The notes: generated from the letters alone by a model not told the origin. A stretch of 64,000 nt of DNA from Lumnitzera littorea (GCA_024138015.1 JAMXBB010000009.1:15345599-15409598), one strand, 5' to 3'. Counted from the first letter of the stretch, positions 25,071 to 37,327 are shown. Numbers and translations are program-made.

Positions 25071-25352
25071 TTTAGGGTTGGTTGAGAAAGAAGATAAATC
25101 GAAGGCAATTTAGTTATTAATATTTTATTACCATCTATTCTTAAGTTATTTATAGATTTAACTAAATAAAATAATAAATATTACACTTTTACTACATTCC
25201 TTAGGAATTCTAATTACATTACTCTTTCATTCTATTTAATAAAGTGAATAGGCTATTATCGTTTTCGTAAAATACGCTCCCTGTGTTTTTTGGGTATTAG
25301 AATTATGAGTCATGTGTTATGTAACGTGATACATAAATAATGATAGAATTTT

Positions 25353-25379
25353 GATATATATATATATATATATATATAA
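25353..25379. repeat. (AT)n microsatellite
   Basis: Uninterrupted AT dinucleotide tract of about 26 bases. Confidence 0.9.
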
Positions 25380-25435
25380 TGTATAAAAACAAGGTTTATA
25401 AACCATGTATTCCACTACCATATGTTTGAAAAATT

Positions 25436-25795
25436 TAGAGAAAAGTACAAGTAATCCTCTAAACTTTGACTTAGGGATATACTTAGGGATATATTAACTC
25501 CTTAAATTTTTAAAGTATACCTTAAGAACTCTTAGAATTTTATAAATTCACAAATAACCCATATAGGTTAAGAATAACAACCTTAACTTTAATTTTAATG
25601 TGAAAAATATTCTTAAACTTATTAAAATGTATTTTAAGTTTCTTAAACTTTTATCATAATTTGATCTTTTTTCATTAAAAAGGAAAATGTTTTTTATATT
25701 GCTAATTTATCAAAATTTAAGAGGTTTTTTTTTGAAAATTCAGAATGTCAATCTACACTTAAATCAAGATTAAGATATTATTAGCAATTTTTTTT
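25436..25795. mobile_element. Palindromic MITE-like element, copy 3
   Basis: The left arm AAGTAATCCTCTAAACTTTG and the right arm near CTTAAATCAAGATTAAGATA form an imperfect inverted repeat. The interior repeats the theme seen at 12777-13066 (shared words include ATTAAAATG, AACTTTTATCATAATTTGATC against AAAATCATACTATGATT). It is non-coding. Superfamily and target duplication are unresolved. Confidence 0.45.
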
Positions 25796-25799
25796 TTTA

Positions 25800-28700
25800 A
25801 ATTATTAGTGCTTATATCACACATATATCAACGAGTGCTGTAGTTGTCCCAGCAAAGTGAACGTGTACGCGTGGCCACATTTACTGCAACAATCGTCAAA
25901 AAAGCAGCAAACGTGAAACTACATCAGCTCTAATTTTGGTAAGTACTTCACCGTTCACACGTGCATGGTGATCACATGTAATTGCTTGCGATGCCAGGAA
26001 TTTTACGTCAATAACATGTCACTTAATCAATAAGGAAATTATATATTCAAGTTTTAATTATGATATCATGTTTTGGTTGGTCCGATATTTTTTTCCAGCC
26101 ATTATGCAAATATGATGACTTTATATTGGCAATCGCTAGTTGGAGGATATACGTACATTATTCGTAATATTTAACACGTCATTTGCTATATGGAACTGCA
26201 GCCCTATCTAATAAATATCTGAAGATAGCTTGAAATGATACTTTAACTTATAAGTTGAGATACAAATTAATTCTTATTAAATGACATTAATTTATTTTAG
26301 AATGCATCACGGGATTTACTTAAAGTGTGTCACAAGTGTTTTACACTTATGTGATCTCAAAGAAGTGATATAGCAATCTCATATTTGGAGAAAGTGACAA
26401 GAAGAGAATTAGATAATCTCAAATTCTCAAATGCAAAAATGATGAACAACAATGCCTGGGGCATTGACCTTAAGATTGTAAGCGAGAGAGATTGCTTTTT
26501 ACTTGGATTGCTCGTCAAATCTTTGAGAATAGAGAGAGAGGCTTCACAGCCTTTATATCATTTGTCAGATTTTTGCCAGTGCTGATTAACGATGGATGAT
26601 TGAGTTTTATACGCTCTCTAGTTTAATGACATTTGTTCGGTCAACCTAATCATTGACAGATGAGATAAATGATAACCATTATAATATAATTTAGTGTACT
26701 TCTTGAAATCGCTCGAAATGAAATGGTAGGTACAGAACATGATGGAATTGAGTGCCTTTACATTTCTTTTGAAAAGAGACTATACGATGATTGGTTGTAT
26801 ATTTTAAGGAACGAAATGAAATAAAATGTGATATTTTAATTTATATGTTTAATTATAAATTAATGCTTATAGACATTAAAATGATATTGATTTACTTTAA
26901 TATAATATTCAATTAATTATTTCCCATGGTATTAATTAAAAGGATTCATAAGTCAAGCATTATCTCTTGTTGATGAAACATAAGTAATCCAATGCCAAGA
27001 TAATCGATCTAGAACATAATATCAATAAAAAGAAAAAAGAAAAAAGGGAAAAAAAATGGTAAGCCCATAAATAAATCATCACCCATTTGACCTATAGATA
27101 ATAGGCTTCAACTACATAATGAACCATCATAAAAAACACACAACAATGGTAATTGCTTAAATACAAGAAACATTCTATTCATAAACAATTAAAGGTAATC
27201 GGAAGAGAAACTAAAAAGAGATGCTTAGTGTTGATGCTAGTTACTGAACATGACTTACTAATCTAAAGCCTAAGACCAAGATTGCCTAAGAGTACTCCCT
27301 ATCAAGCGAGAACTATGAATAGGTGTAGCCTACATGATTAAGCGGCCACCACCTAGGTAACCAACCAATGACCTAACTAGGAAGACTAGGACCCCAATTG
27401 AATCCAACACGTCACTACTCGAATTGGTTCCCTCTTGATCGATCCCTCACTAGCTAACCTTAAGATCTATGGATTGCAGGCCACCTTAACTATAGAACTA
27501 GCATAGTGGCAAACGTCGAATAAATACGTTGCTTTTGGGATGTGAGTTCTCATTGTGCCACTCCTCGCTCAAACAATATTTACATCACATTTAATGTGGT
27601 GTGACAAATAGCAGCTTAATTCATGCTAGCTAAGCATGGCTTTATCATATGACATCATAAAACAGTGAGAAGGATGATATAGTCATAAGGCTTAAAAGCA
27701 ATCATTTACTCCACCAACATCAAGGAGCCTTGTCAATTCCCCTAAATCTTAAGGTCTTGCAAACAGGCCCAAGCCTTATAAATACCCTCATTTAAATCCA
27801 AGACCCATACCTTATAAATACCCTCATTTGAATCCCTAAGAGGTACAAAAAAATTCTAAACCCATTTTCTAAGTCCAAGTAATAGAAAGAGTTGTTGACT
27901 TCCCAAATTGAGCCTAAGTTTTCTTTTTCCTCTCACTAGCTTAAGCATCGAAATAACTATATCAAATAATCTTTCTGCATGGTAACTCACCCTTTATATA
28001 TTTTACAGAAAGCTCCCTTGACCATTTAGCAACACCCGACCCATTCCACCCTAAATGCCCAAATACTCTAGCCGCTAAAGAAACAAGTGACACTTAGCAT
28101 AATAAGCAAAGATGAACATATTAATCAATGATAACCAAACTAAAATCTTCACTCCAAGTACTAATATTGATTAATCTAAACTAAAAGGTAAACTAAAGCC
28201 TATGATTAAGAGTAGCCAGTAAAATTTACAAGTGAATTGTCTATTTATACTTGTTTTGATTTTGCTTGTAGTTTGCCAATCCAGTCGAATAAACAATTTG
28301 GTCCAAGAAGTGGCATGGAAAATAGAGAATACTACTTAGAACAGTAGAACATTATCCCATCTTCTCACGATTCACATGAGTAATTTGTAATGTGAATATG
28401 TTGATCATATATTAATATACCTTTTTAATATCTCAAGCAATGCACCTTGAGGATTTAAAGTGTAAGCAAGTAATTACCGAGGATAGCAATTCATATTCGC
28501 ATATCATAATCGTATAAGATTGACATGAAATTAGGTAAGAGGTTGTGTCATCAGCAAAAGTAATTTATATTAAAATCTTTATAGATTAGTAATGTTGGGA
28601 CCATAAAATTTTATTAATTTATGGAGGTATTAACTAGTCGATAAATTAATAATTTATTAATTGAAAGAGTACTTTTTTGATTCAGCGAATATAAATTTAT

Positions 28701-28990
28701 TTACATAAAAATCCTTATATATTACTGATATATCTATCATATTTTATGAATTAATTTAAAAAGAAAATTCATTATACATATATATTTATAAAAATAAGTA
28801 CATAAATGGTATTTATTGTTTTCAATACTTAAATAATATTTATTATATTAACTAATTAAATAAAGTTCAATACAAGTGACTTGCAACTATCGATTCATAG
28901 ATTAATTAAATAAAGTTCAATGCGTGGATCATCATATGTGGATTATAGTAAAGAATGATATTGGAATGCTATGAGTTGGGACAATTTGAT
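25800..28990. other. Unassigned DNA, possibly part of a decayed LTR around 27.0-28.5 kb
   Basis: No gene was recognised. The section at about 27230-28240 is GC-richer than its neighbours and has the look of repeat-derived sequence, but no LTR ends, PBS or PPT could be fixed. A 26-bp direct repeat lies at 27774-27835. The open frame at 26385-26585 has no motif I know. Confidence 0.35.
27774..27835 (+). repeat. 26-bp direct repeat, two copies
   Basis: CCTTATAAATACCCTCATTT followed by (A/G)AATCC occurs at 27774-27799 and again at 27810-27835, with one mismatch and a 10-bp spacer. Each copy includes a TATAAATA box, so the duplication doubles a TATA-like motif. Confidence 0.8.
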
Positions 28991-29475
28991 TCATAAAAGA
29001 TTAATATTTTAAATGCCATCAATCTTGCAGTCTTTGCTTGGACGATTTGACAAGAGACGATTGCAAATTATTTTTAACACTAAGAAATTTATTGGGAGGA
29101 TGAAACAGCCTTAAGGAACTTAAATAAAGCAATTTTTGTATAAGGCATTTATGAGCTTGAGAAAATTATTAATGATCTTAGTTCCTTTAATGAAATGGAT
29201 ATCAATCACTTGTTGGATTATTTAGGTGAAAATGATGAATGTTTAGAGGTCAAAGTCTACAAGAAATTATGACTAATGTCATTGAAAATCTTGTTGAGGA
29301 AGAAGCTAATAATGATTCTATACCCTTAAAACTAATCATGTGAAAGAAGCACTCATAGTGGCAACACCTCTTCATAATTTCTTTTTGCAGTTTGAGAACA
29401 CAACATCAAATCTTTTGAATGCAATAAGAAAAGTTACGGATGAAATCGACCTAGATTTAAATTTAAAAAAAAAAA
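28991..29475 (+). pseudogene. Tigger/pogo-like transposase C-terminal remnant
   Basis: Translated with several frame changes, this gives a run resembling the end of the DDE domain and tail of Tigger/Jerky-type transposases. It reads roughly INLAVFAWT-x-QETIANYF, then an acidic stretch (DINHLLDYLGENDECLE), then IMTNVIENLVEEEAN, then EALIVATPLHNFFLQFENT and LLNAIRKVTDEIDLD. The order (helix with A.. W..V...TI.NCF, acidic linker, EAL...L..F..Q) is that of this family. The catalytic DDE residues would lie upstream and were not found. There are stops and frameshifts throughout; the copy is dead. Confidence 0.45.
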
Positions 29476-29707
29476 ACAATAAATTCATATTTTACTAAAT
29501 TGTTCTAGTTATGTTTGTCATTTTAGAGATTTATTAATTTATAATATTGAGGAGACTATAGATTTATGTAAGGATCTTCCTAAAAATTATTATTTTATTA
29601 ATTTATTGAAATTACTAATTTTGTAACCTAGCTCAAGTTGGGATGAAAAAAAAATATTTTAGAAAGGTTATTAATTGTCGAGTATTAATTTATGATGGTG
29701 GAACTAT

Positions 29708-29712
29708 ATTAT
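29708..29712 (+). other. Left target-site duplication candidate of the SIRE-like LTR
   Basis: ATTAT precedes TGTTGG at 29713; AGTAT follows CCAACA at 32077 (32078-32082). Four of five bases agree. Confidence 0.45.
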
Positions 29713-32077
29713 TGTTGGATTCCTTGATAACATATTTTGATGACAACAAACATCTAAGTTCACTAATGTAAGTGTTAGTTGTTAAGTGTTGTTAATAATA
29801 GGAACTTAGAAGCAAAGATAGAAGCCAGATTGAATATATGTCAAGAATAAAAACTAAAGACAGAAAACTTACAAGCACAGTTATAAGCTATGAGTCTTAA
29901 CTGAAAAATAAACTTAGTTCAATTAAGCAAAAGAGTTACAAGCAAACTTAGAAGCATTAGTAGACATTTCTGAAGTCTAAAGAAAAGAGTAATTGAATAA
30001 GACTTAAAAGGAAATTTAGAAGGAACTTCGATATGAATCAAATTTGATCAGTAGATTTTTGAAAACTTAGAAGTATACTTTGAAGCAACTCTAAGAAGTT
30101 CGGAAGCTATTCAGAAGTAAACTAGTAAGCTAGAAGCAAATGTAGAAGCATTTTCAATAGACATAGAAGATATATCAAAGCATCTAAGAGATTTAGATGT
30201 TGACTTAAAAGCAACTTGGAGAAGTTTTTATATAACTTCATTTTACAAGTCAAGGCCCAACTCCACAAAATCAAATGTATTTGGGAAATGCATTTGACAC
30301 ATTCCATTATTTAAGGAAGATTGTTTTACAATTTTGCATCTGTGATTCGAATGCGTAGAAATGCAGATGAAGTTAGAATTATTAAGTAAAGGAGGAAGCC
30401 GCTTTTTCGGATGCATGAAGATTTTACTAAACTATTCTTATCCAATTTAGAGATCTAACATCTATTGATCGAATTTTAGATTTTATGGAAGCATATCAAT
30501 AAGCAATCAAATATCTTGAAAGATAATTAGACATTCAAATTATTCAAGTTTGAGATAAAGATCATCTAATGAGTGGAAGATTTAATAGTCGTTGCTCTTA
30601 AATTTTAAAAAGAGAAGACCTTGTGTAAAAGAGAATAAGAATAGAATACAATCTAATATCAATAGCAAGCAATAAAAAAAAAAATCTTAAGTTGACTTGA
30701 CCGTTTGTATTGTATAACGACTTCTATGTGTAAGTACTTAGGAAATCTCAGTTGTTTTCCATCAAAACTTATCTGTAATTCTTTTGAGAATTGGATTCAA
30801 AAGAGAGAGAGTAGACCATAATAGTCTATATAGCTAGAGATAAGTATGAAGGCGTAGCTATGTTAATTATAGCCAAATAGTTGTATTTGTACTCTTTCTT
30901 AATTATTAAAATGGTATGATGTGCCTAAGAGTTAAGTTAATCACTAAGACTTACCGTAAGAAGTAATAACCTGGTGGATCCTTTGAAGAATCGAAGAAAA
31001 AGGGAGTGGATAGGTCGGCAAACACAATAGCTTCCAGGAAACTGCTCTTAGGATATGATGCACTAATAAACACAACATGACTTAGTATTTTGCTTGATAT
31101 GACGCATGAGCATTAAGGTCCACTTACTTCTAACCTTGAGCCACTTAGTAAGATTAGATAAGAGTATGAGAAAATGGGATGCATTCGGAGAATAGTATTT
31201 TTCAAGAATAAGAATATTCATTAACAATAATGTGTAAGGTGATTGTGATTATAATAAAAAGGACTATTTATAGTAAGTCCTTTAGAGTAACGATACAATA
31301 AAGGAAAATTACATAAAAGATAATGTAAGAAAGAAATTCCTAGTATGTTCAACAAAGGGTAAATATGATAAAGGACAAAAAGAATATAATACAAGTGTAA
31401 AAAAAAAATAAAGGACAGGTGGTGGTTTGTCAATGGGTTCATGTTCTAGGATGTTGGGGCATTGTAGCTAAACTCAGCTAATTTTGGGGCAACTGTTGAC
31501 AAATTGTGCTTGGAGCTGCCAAGATGATTGAATGATGCTATAGTTCAATAGGTTGGAAGCGTAAAGCCTGGCGTATAGTGTCTTCGGACTCGACACTCAA
31601 TAGGTCGGCTTTGATACTCGACAAGTTGGCCTTGGCACTCTATAGGTTAACAACTGGGCAAAGGTCTAAGCAAAGTAGAGTAGAGTGTATCTGAGCTGTG
31701 TCTTTACAGAGTTCTTCCATAGGTTGACAAGAGATAATCCTTCTTGTGAGAGATTGGAGGCTTCGAAGGCGGGTGCGAATGAGAGGTCCAAAGGTTGGTA
31801 ATCAATCATGGTGAAACGATCGGTGTGGAAGACCGAATCCTCAACAAGTGGAGTTGGAAGAGAAAATTGACTCATGGGGAGGAATGTCTATAAATCCTTT
31901 ACTTGATCTTCTTGAACCTTCTCTTTTTTATTTGCTTGTTTAATTATTTGTTTGCACATATTAAAGGGAAAACTTAAAGCCGTTGTATAAGTAATCAAAA
32001 GGGATTATTTCTCTACTCCAAAAAGTTTTAAAATTGTGCAATCAATTCCCCCCTCTTGATTACTTTCAAGGCCAACA
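29713..32077 (+). repeat. SIRE-like Copia solo LTR, split by another LTR
   Basis: It begins TGTTGGATTCCTTGATAACA with the ATTTTGATGACAACAAAC box. It ends with CAATTCCCCCCTCTTGATTA, TTTCAAGGCCAACA, giving perfect TGTTGG/CCAACA inverted ends. These start and end signatures resemble plant SIRE-type Copia LTRs. The middle (about 31.03-31.89 kb) is foreign, and the SIRE-type sequence resumes at about 31890 (TCTATAAATCC). With the insert removed the LTR is about 1.5 kb. No internal gag-pol lies on either side, so it is most likely a solo LTR. Confidence 0.6.
31030..31890 (-). repeat. Gypsy-type LTR inserted in the SIRE-like LTR
   Basis: Blocks such as ATATGATGCACTAATA, GATATGACGCATGAG and TTAGATAAGAGTATGAG parallel, in order, those of the LTR at 60544-61440 (ATATGATACACTAATGG, GATATGACGCACAAG, TTAAGATAAGAGTGATG). 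A TATAAATA box lies on the minus strand at 31265-31272, as in that LTR. Ends are approximate and no target duplication was fixed. The open frames at 31221-31442 and 31666-31875 fall within it and match no protein known to me. Confidence 0.45.
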
Positions 32078-32082
32078 AGTAT

Positions 32083-32767
32083 TAATGTCAATTTATCTTA
32101 ATATACATAGATGTAAGTCCCATAAGTTGCATTGCTTAGCATTTAGTTAATTTAGTAAAAAGACAGATGACAATCAGATATGTAATTTACATGTTCAAAA
32201 AGTTAAGATTGGGAGTGATAAAGATCAGTAAGAAATTAATCACTCTTTGACTACGGTCTTATCATGACTATAAATTTTCTTGATGGAAGATGTAACCTAA
32301 TAGAAGAGATAATGCCATAAAAAATATAAATCGATCATCTTAAAAGTATGATATATAAAAGAAACTTTCCATATGAAAAATGATATACATTATTATATGA
32401 ACATTTAAATGTTTTGGTAATAACTGGTTTAGTGAGAGAGAAAAAAAGAAGAAGAAGTATATAACCATTAATTGCATAAATTTCACATAATTTTATGATA
32501 GAAAACAAACTATTCATAAAATATGCTATAGGATTGTATGCTATATTCTGCCCTCATTTTCCATGAAAGCATAGTCTAATCATATGGAAAAAAAAAGGAG
32601 AAAAATAATTATTGCAACAAACTTATAGGATATTCATATGGACCTAACCTGACTAGGTAAGTTTCTTGACAGGTATTCAAGGTAATAGGGTAGATTCTAC
32701 GTAATAATTTCTCATAGCCTGTTCCCACTAAATAGAGTACGGGTATGAAGTTATAGTACCATATATC
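32083..32767. other. Unassigned AT-rich spacer
   Basis: Lies between the SIRE-like LTR and the Copia 3' LTR; nothing recognisable, no gene. Confidence 0.5.
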
Positions 32768-33267
32768 TATTAGGATTAAAAAAAAAAACTTTAATACTAT
32801 AAATTGAAGAATAACAAATATAATACGTGTGCAAAATCAGGGCACAAAATAAAAGAAAGTGCAAAAGTGTACTTGAATCCATATTGGAAGACTTCTAAAA
32901 TTGATTTGGCCTTTGGTCTTTTAAGTCTATCACATGAATTCTTAAGTTATTAACTCTTATCCTTTCTAGTAATGGGAGGCTAGAGAGAATAGAAAGTTGT
33001 GCATGATTTGGGGACTACAACTATATATATATATATACAGAAAACTCTAAGTTAATTGCTTATTAACCTTTTACTACTATTTCTAGTTTGGCCCATCATA
33101 AAATTGGAAATAATATTCCGGTCTCTACACATATTAACCCATACTTACTTTAAATGCATTAAAATCTATAATTTTAATAGACCACTTTAATTTAGACTTT
33201 ATATTACATGATAGCCATACTATTATAAATAACACATAAAAACCCATATTATTAAAATATACCCAAT
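32768..33267 (-). repeat. Copia 3' LTR
   Basis: About 500 bp. It aligns along its length with 63505-64000; shared blocks include AAGTCTATCACATGAATTCTTA, ATCATAAAATTGGAAATAATATTCC and CTCTACACATATTAACCCAT. The low end reads TATTAGG (expected TGTTAGG as at 63505). The high end abuts the polypurine tract. A microsatellite-like (AT)n lies at about 33022-33040. The flanking ATATC at 32763-32767 would be one half of the target duplication, but the other half is outside the window. Confidence 0.8.
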
Positions 33268-33270
33268 AAA

Positions 33271-33285
33271 TAATCTCCCACTTAG
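33271..33285 (-). other. Copia polypurine tract
   Basis: The minus strand reads CTAAGTGGGAGATTA just before the LTR start. AAGTGGGAGATT is the usual PPT wording of plant Copia elements. Confidence 0.8.
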
Positions 33286-33719
33286 GCTATATGTGTGACC
33301 TTATAATTGTGTATAAACCTTATAAGTATTAAAAAATTTGCTATCATTCCTAAATGCATTTCCAAACAATCCGGTCCACCAATCATATCAACATAGGATC
33401 AAAGGTGTTTTGTTACATATATTGCAACTAACCCTTCAATGATCACGTACATCGACATAACCAAATAACATGGATCAAGTATGGATGTCTAGCATGGAAA
33501 TTACATATAATGTTATTTGACATATCTATTTCCAACTGGTCCAACCTTAATACCTTAATGAAATAAGTTTAGAATTAAATTTCATTGAGATATCTCATTA
33601 GTGAAAATAGCATTAGAACTAAAATTAGCTTTAATCATAGCTATAACATAATCTGTATTAAAATAACATTATAACAATTCTAAAAAGTAAGCACTAATAT
33701 AGAGTGCAAACTTGTACTA

Positions 33720-35046
33720 AAACATCATATCTTGAAAATATATAACGTCCATATGAGTAACATGCTCATGAAAGACCTTAGTTAGTAGTCCTTTAGTATG
33801 TGGATCCACAACCATAAAGTTTATCCCAATGTGCTCTATAGACACTTGTTGATTCTAAAATATTTCCTTTACAACTAGGAACTTAATGTTTATATGTTTT
33901 GACTTTATTGAGCTCCTATTGTTATTAGAATATGGTATTGCTAATTTATTACCATAGTATATCTCAAGTGGTTTTTCAATACTATCTGTAATGTGTAGCC
34001 CAATGACAAAGTTCTATAGCCATATTCCATGACTAGATGCCTCATAACATGCTATAAACTTTGCTACCATAGTAGAAGAAGCTATGAGTGTCTACGTAGC
34101 ATTTTTTCCAAAAAACTACTCCTCTAGCAAGAAAATAGATATAACTTGATGTGGATCTTTTATTGTCTTAGCATCTAGTGAAATCAAAATCAGAGTATCC
34201 AATGACCTCCAACTGATCTGATTTCTAACATGTGAGCATGTAATCTTTTGTTCCCTACAAGTACCTTAAGACTCATTTGGTTGCCTTATAATAATCCATC
34301 CCTAGATTGTTTAAATATCTCCACAGTATTCCAATAATGTATGCAATATTCGGACATGTACATACTCGAGTATACATTAAACTTCTTATTGTTGAAACGT
34401 AAGGGACCTTTTCCATTTCTTTACTTTCAAGGTCACTCTTGGTTCATTGGCTTAGATTGAACTTGTTTCTTTTAGCAATAGGAGTATCACATAGTTTACA
34501 ATTTTACATGCTAAACCTTTTAAGTACCTTTTTAATATAACTCTTTTGTGACAACCCAAGAATATCTCAAGAATGATCCCAATATATCTAGATTCATAAT
34601 ACAAAAGAGACTTCATCAAGATCTTTTATTTCAAAATTCTTTGATAGAAATCTCTTGGTTTCATGTAATAAACTCATATCATTAGTAGTAAGTAGTATGT
34701 CATTTACATACAAAACCAAGAAAATAAACTTACTCCCACTAAATTTATGATATACACAATCATCAATAGTATTCATCTAAAAACTTGATGAGACAATCAC
34801 TTGATGAAATTTATGATACCATTGTCAAGACACCTGCTTAAAACCATAGATGGATTTTTTTAATTTGCATACCATTTGTTTTGGACCTCCTAAAATAAAG
34901 TCCTCTAATTACATCATATAAATTGTCTCATCAATGTCTCCATTGAGAAACGCGGTCTTTACATCCATTTAATATAACTCAAAATTAAAATGAGCTATTT
35001 GTGCCATTATATCCCTTAGAGTATTTCGATGAAACCAAAGAGAAGG
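33720..35046 (-). pseudogene. Copia pol, C-terminal RT and RNase H part
   Basis: Minus-strand translation gives HQMDVKTAFLNG-like (Y-Q-M-D-V-K-T-A-F-L-N-G), then GDIDETIYM, KKSIYGFKQ, DDCVYHKF and YVNDILL, then the RNase H end A-S-S-T-M-V-A-K-F-I-A-C-Y-E-A and the tail QQVSIEHIG / FHEHVTHMD. These are the standard RT and RNase H blocks of plant Ty1/Copia. The catalytic YVDD box is changed to YVND (34699-34710), losing an aspartate needed for polymerisation. Internal stops are present. The 5' part of the RT lies at 42029, beyond the nested element. Confidence 0.85.
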
Positions 35047-35999
35047 TAATAAGAATCGGCCTCCGACCTCCTCAAAGCCTTCACAGACCTGTTTTAGGCC
35101 CAGGCTGACCTGCTCAACACAGGGATGAGCCGGTACTAAAAGGCTAAGAAGAGGAAGGAAAATAGGACAACATTAACCTTGCCCACCTCTAAGAAGACTC
35201 GGGACCTATTAGCTGAGGTCACAAAACCTAAGGTTAGTTCGGTGAAGAGCTTAGAAGCCCTTGCTAACCAATACTTAAGTTCAATAACTGTGGGCCGACC
35301 TCACTAGAAGGTTGAATAAGCACAGTTTGACCGCGACAACTTTAGTTCCAGCTTAGACATCTAGTTACCAACCTAGTCCAGTTCGAATTCAACCGATTCT
35401 AAGACAACTTAGATGGCTCATACGTTGACCTTTTTGTTAAACGCACAGTTTTGTATAGTTTGTAAATTATTTTCCTTTTGTAGTTTATAGGCCTACTTTA
35501 GGGTTTAAGACCTTGTAATTATTTACAATTTTTCCATTAAGGTTTTAAGATGTACTATAAATAGTAACAATTTGTAAGTAGCAAGATCTTTTATCAACAA
35601 TTAAGAAGATACGTTCTTAAAGAATTTCCTCTCGTGAAGCTTGTTTCCTTTTTTATTGATTATTGAGTATGTTATTACTCTTTAATCCTACCGAATTCTT
35701 ATCAATCTTCCTATGAGATTGTAGTGAACCTCTTCATTTGAATGAGTTAGTAAGTCGCATCTAATTCTCATTTTAAGCCCGAGTCATGATTTAGTGTTTG
35801 TGATTCATATCGAACCCTATTTTTAGCTTAACTCTTGATTGTGTTTGTGTATTAGTGCGTAATATTCTTTTATATTCACATTTAAACCCCTTCTTATTTA
35901 TCTATTTTGACCTCTTAACTAAACCCCAAGACCTATTTGAGGCCTTTATGTTTGTTGCACCTCAAGCTTTGACGACCCCTTGGTCTTCATGGCATATCA
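35047..35999 (+). repeat. 5' LTR of the TR-GAG-like element
   Basis: Starts TAATAAGAATCGGCC (ancestral TGATAGGAATYGGCC) and ends GGCATATCA. TATAAATAG at 35556-35564 is a likely promoter TATA box. It aligns with 41071-42028 throughout, with scattered substitutions. Confidence 0.85.
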
Positions 36000-36002
36000 T
36001 CT

Positions 36003-36014
36003 TGATACTAAAGC
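36003..36014 (+). other. Degenerate PBS after the 5' LTR
   Basis: TGATACTAAAGC matches the initiator tRNA-Met PBS TGGTATCAGAGC at 8 of 12 positions, three bases after the LTR. Position supports the call; sequence support is modest. Confidence 0.4.
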
Positions 36015-36347
36015 ATTTGGTGAGACATGTGTACTTGTGTTCATTGAGTTAAATCTGTTGGGTTTGTTATTTCCTTTTGATTTTTGTTGTTCTATAATTT
36101 AGTTACTATTCATGGTTGTAATTGTAGTGTTGTGTTGTTTGTACTAGATTATTGGGTTATATAGCAGTAGTTTTTGTGGTTGTTTTTTTGTTGTAATCTG
36201 TTCTTAATAGCGTTGAAGTAGCTATTGTAGTGTCTATCATTTGTAGGTCGCTGCAAAAATCGAAGTTATGCTAGTTCTAGTTTGAGCTGAGTTGAGTGTT
36301 CTTAGTTTTTGTTCAAAGTCCCCAATAAAAGCTTTGCATAGACATTA

Positions 36348-37327
36348 ATGTCGAAAGATAGTGCCAACATTAGTGGTGATAGTTCTTGTGAAAGTTTAAG
36401 GTGATGTGTTGATAATCTTGAATATCATATTCAAAACCTTATTGACTCAATCCAAGAGCTAATTGGATTAGTGAGAGGTCATCAACATGCTGGCCAAGGT
36501 GAAAGAAGAGACCAAGTGCTAACCAATGGAAGTGACTCCAATGAGCTCGTTAGTGATGAGCGATAATATCATCAAGCTATTGAGCTACATAGAAGAGAAG
36601 ACCGACTTGATTCGAGAAGAAGCAATTAAAGGAATATTGATTGCAAGGGGAACCAAATAGCCTAAAGAAGAGGCCAAGAACAAAGAAGAGATTGAAATGA
36701 GCAGTACACTAACAGAAGTAGTTGATTTGAGGTGAATCAACCAAATCGAAATAGAAGAGACAAGCACCAAGCTCATAGTCAAGGTTTAGAGAACATTAAG
36801 CTCAAACTGTCAACCTCAGTAGTAGTAGCCGACCAGAAGAGTTCTTAGATAGGTTCCTTGAGTAGAGAAATTGTTCAAATGCTATGAGCATGATGACAGA
36901 ACTAAAGTTAAGTTGGCTTCATTGTCCCTTGTTGAGCATGTGAGTTTATGGTGGGATAAGTTGATTGTTAAACGAGAGGTTGAAGGAGAAGAGCCGTTCA
37001 ACACTTGGAGACTAATGAAGAGATTAATGAATCAGTAACTCATACCTACCTATTTCATGTAAGAGATACTTCTTGCCTTCCAACACCTGAGGCAAGGTCA
37101 TAATAGCATTGAAGAGTATCTATAAGAGTTCGAGACTTTAATGACCAGATGTAAGATTGCTGAGCCTCAAAATTGAACTATTGCTAGATTCCTAAGCGAA
37201 CTCTATGATGACATTGCCGACCTGGTTGAGATACAACTGTTCAATTCATTAGACGAGCTAATCAACCTAGCCTTAAGAGTAAAATGCCAGTGGAGAAGAA
37301 GGCACCAAAGACAGACCACCTGACCTT
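36348..37327 (+). pseudogene. Gypsy gag, N-terminal and core part
   Basis: Starts at an ATG (MSKDSANISGD). After several stops it reads KLKLSTFSG-like, then PEEFLDWLLEVEKLFKCYE-type wording, ASLSLVEHVSLWWDKL, PFNTWRLMKRLM, FQHLRQGHNSIEEYL.EFE and RFLSELYDDIADLVEIQ. This is the Retrotrans_gag domain of Ty3/Gypsy, the capsid core. The frame is broken by stops and frameshifts and is interrupted at 37328 by a solo LTR. It resembles the gag at 59.27-60.37 kb, so both elements belong to related Gypsy groups. Confidence 0.8.

Noticed and set aside
24869..25085. Three overlapping Ala/Thr, Leu/Pro and Val/Gly-rich frames
   Set aside because: All arise from the period-3 trinucleotide repeat and appear in several frames at once.
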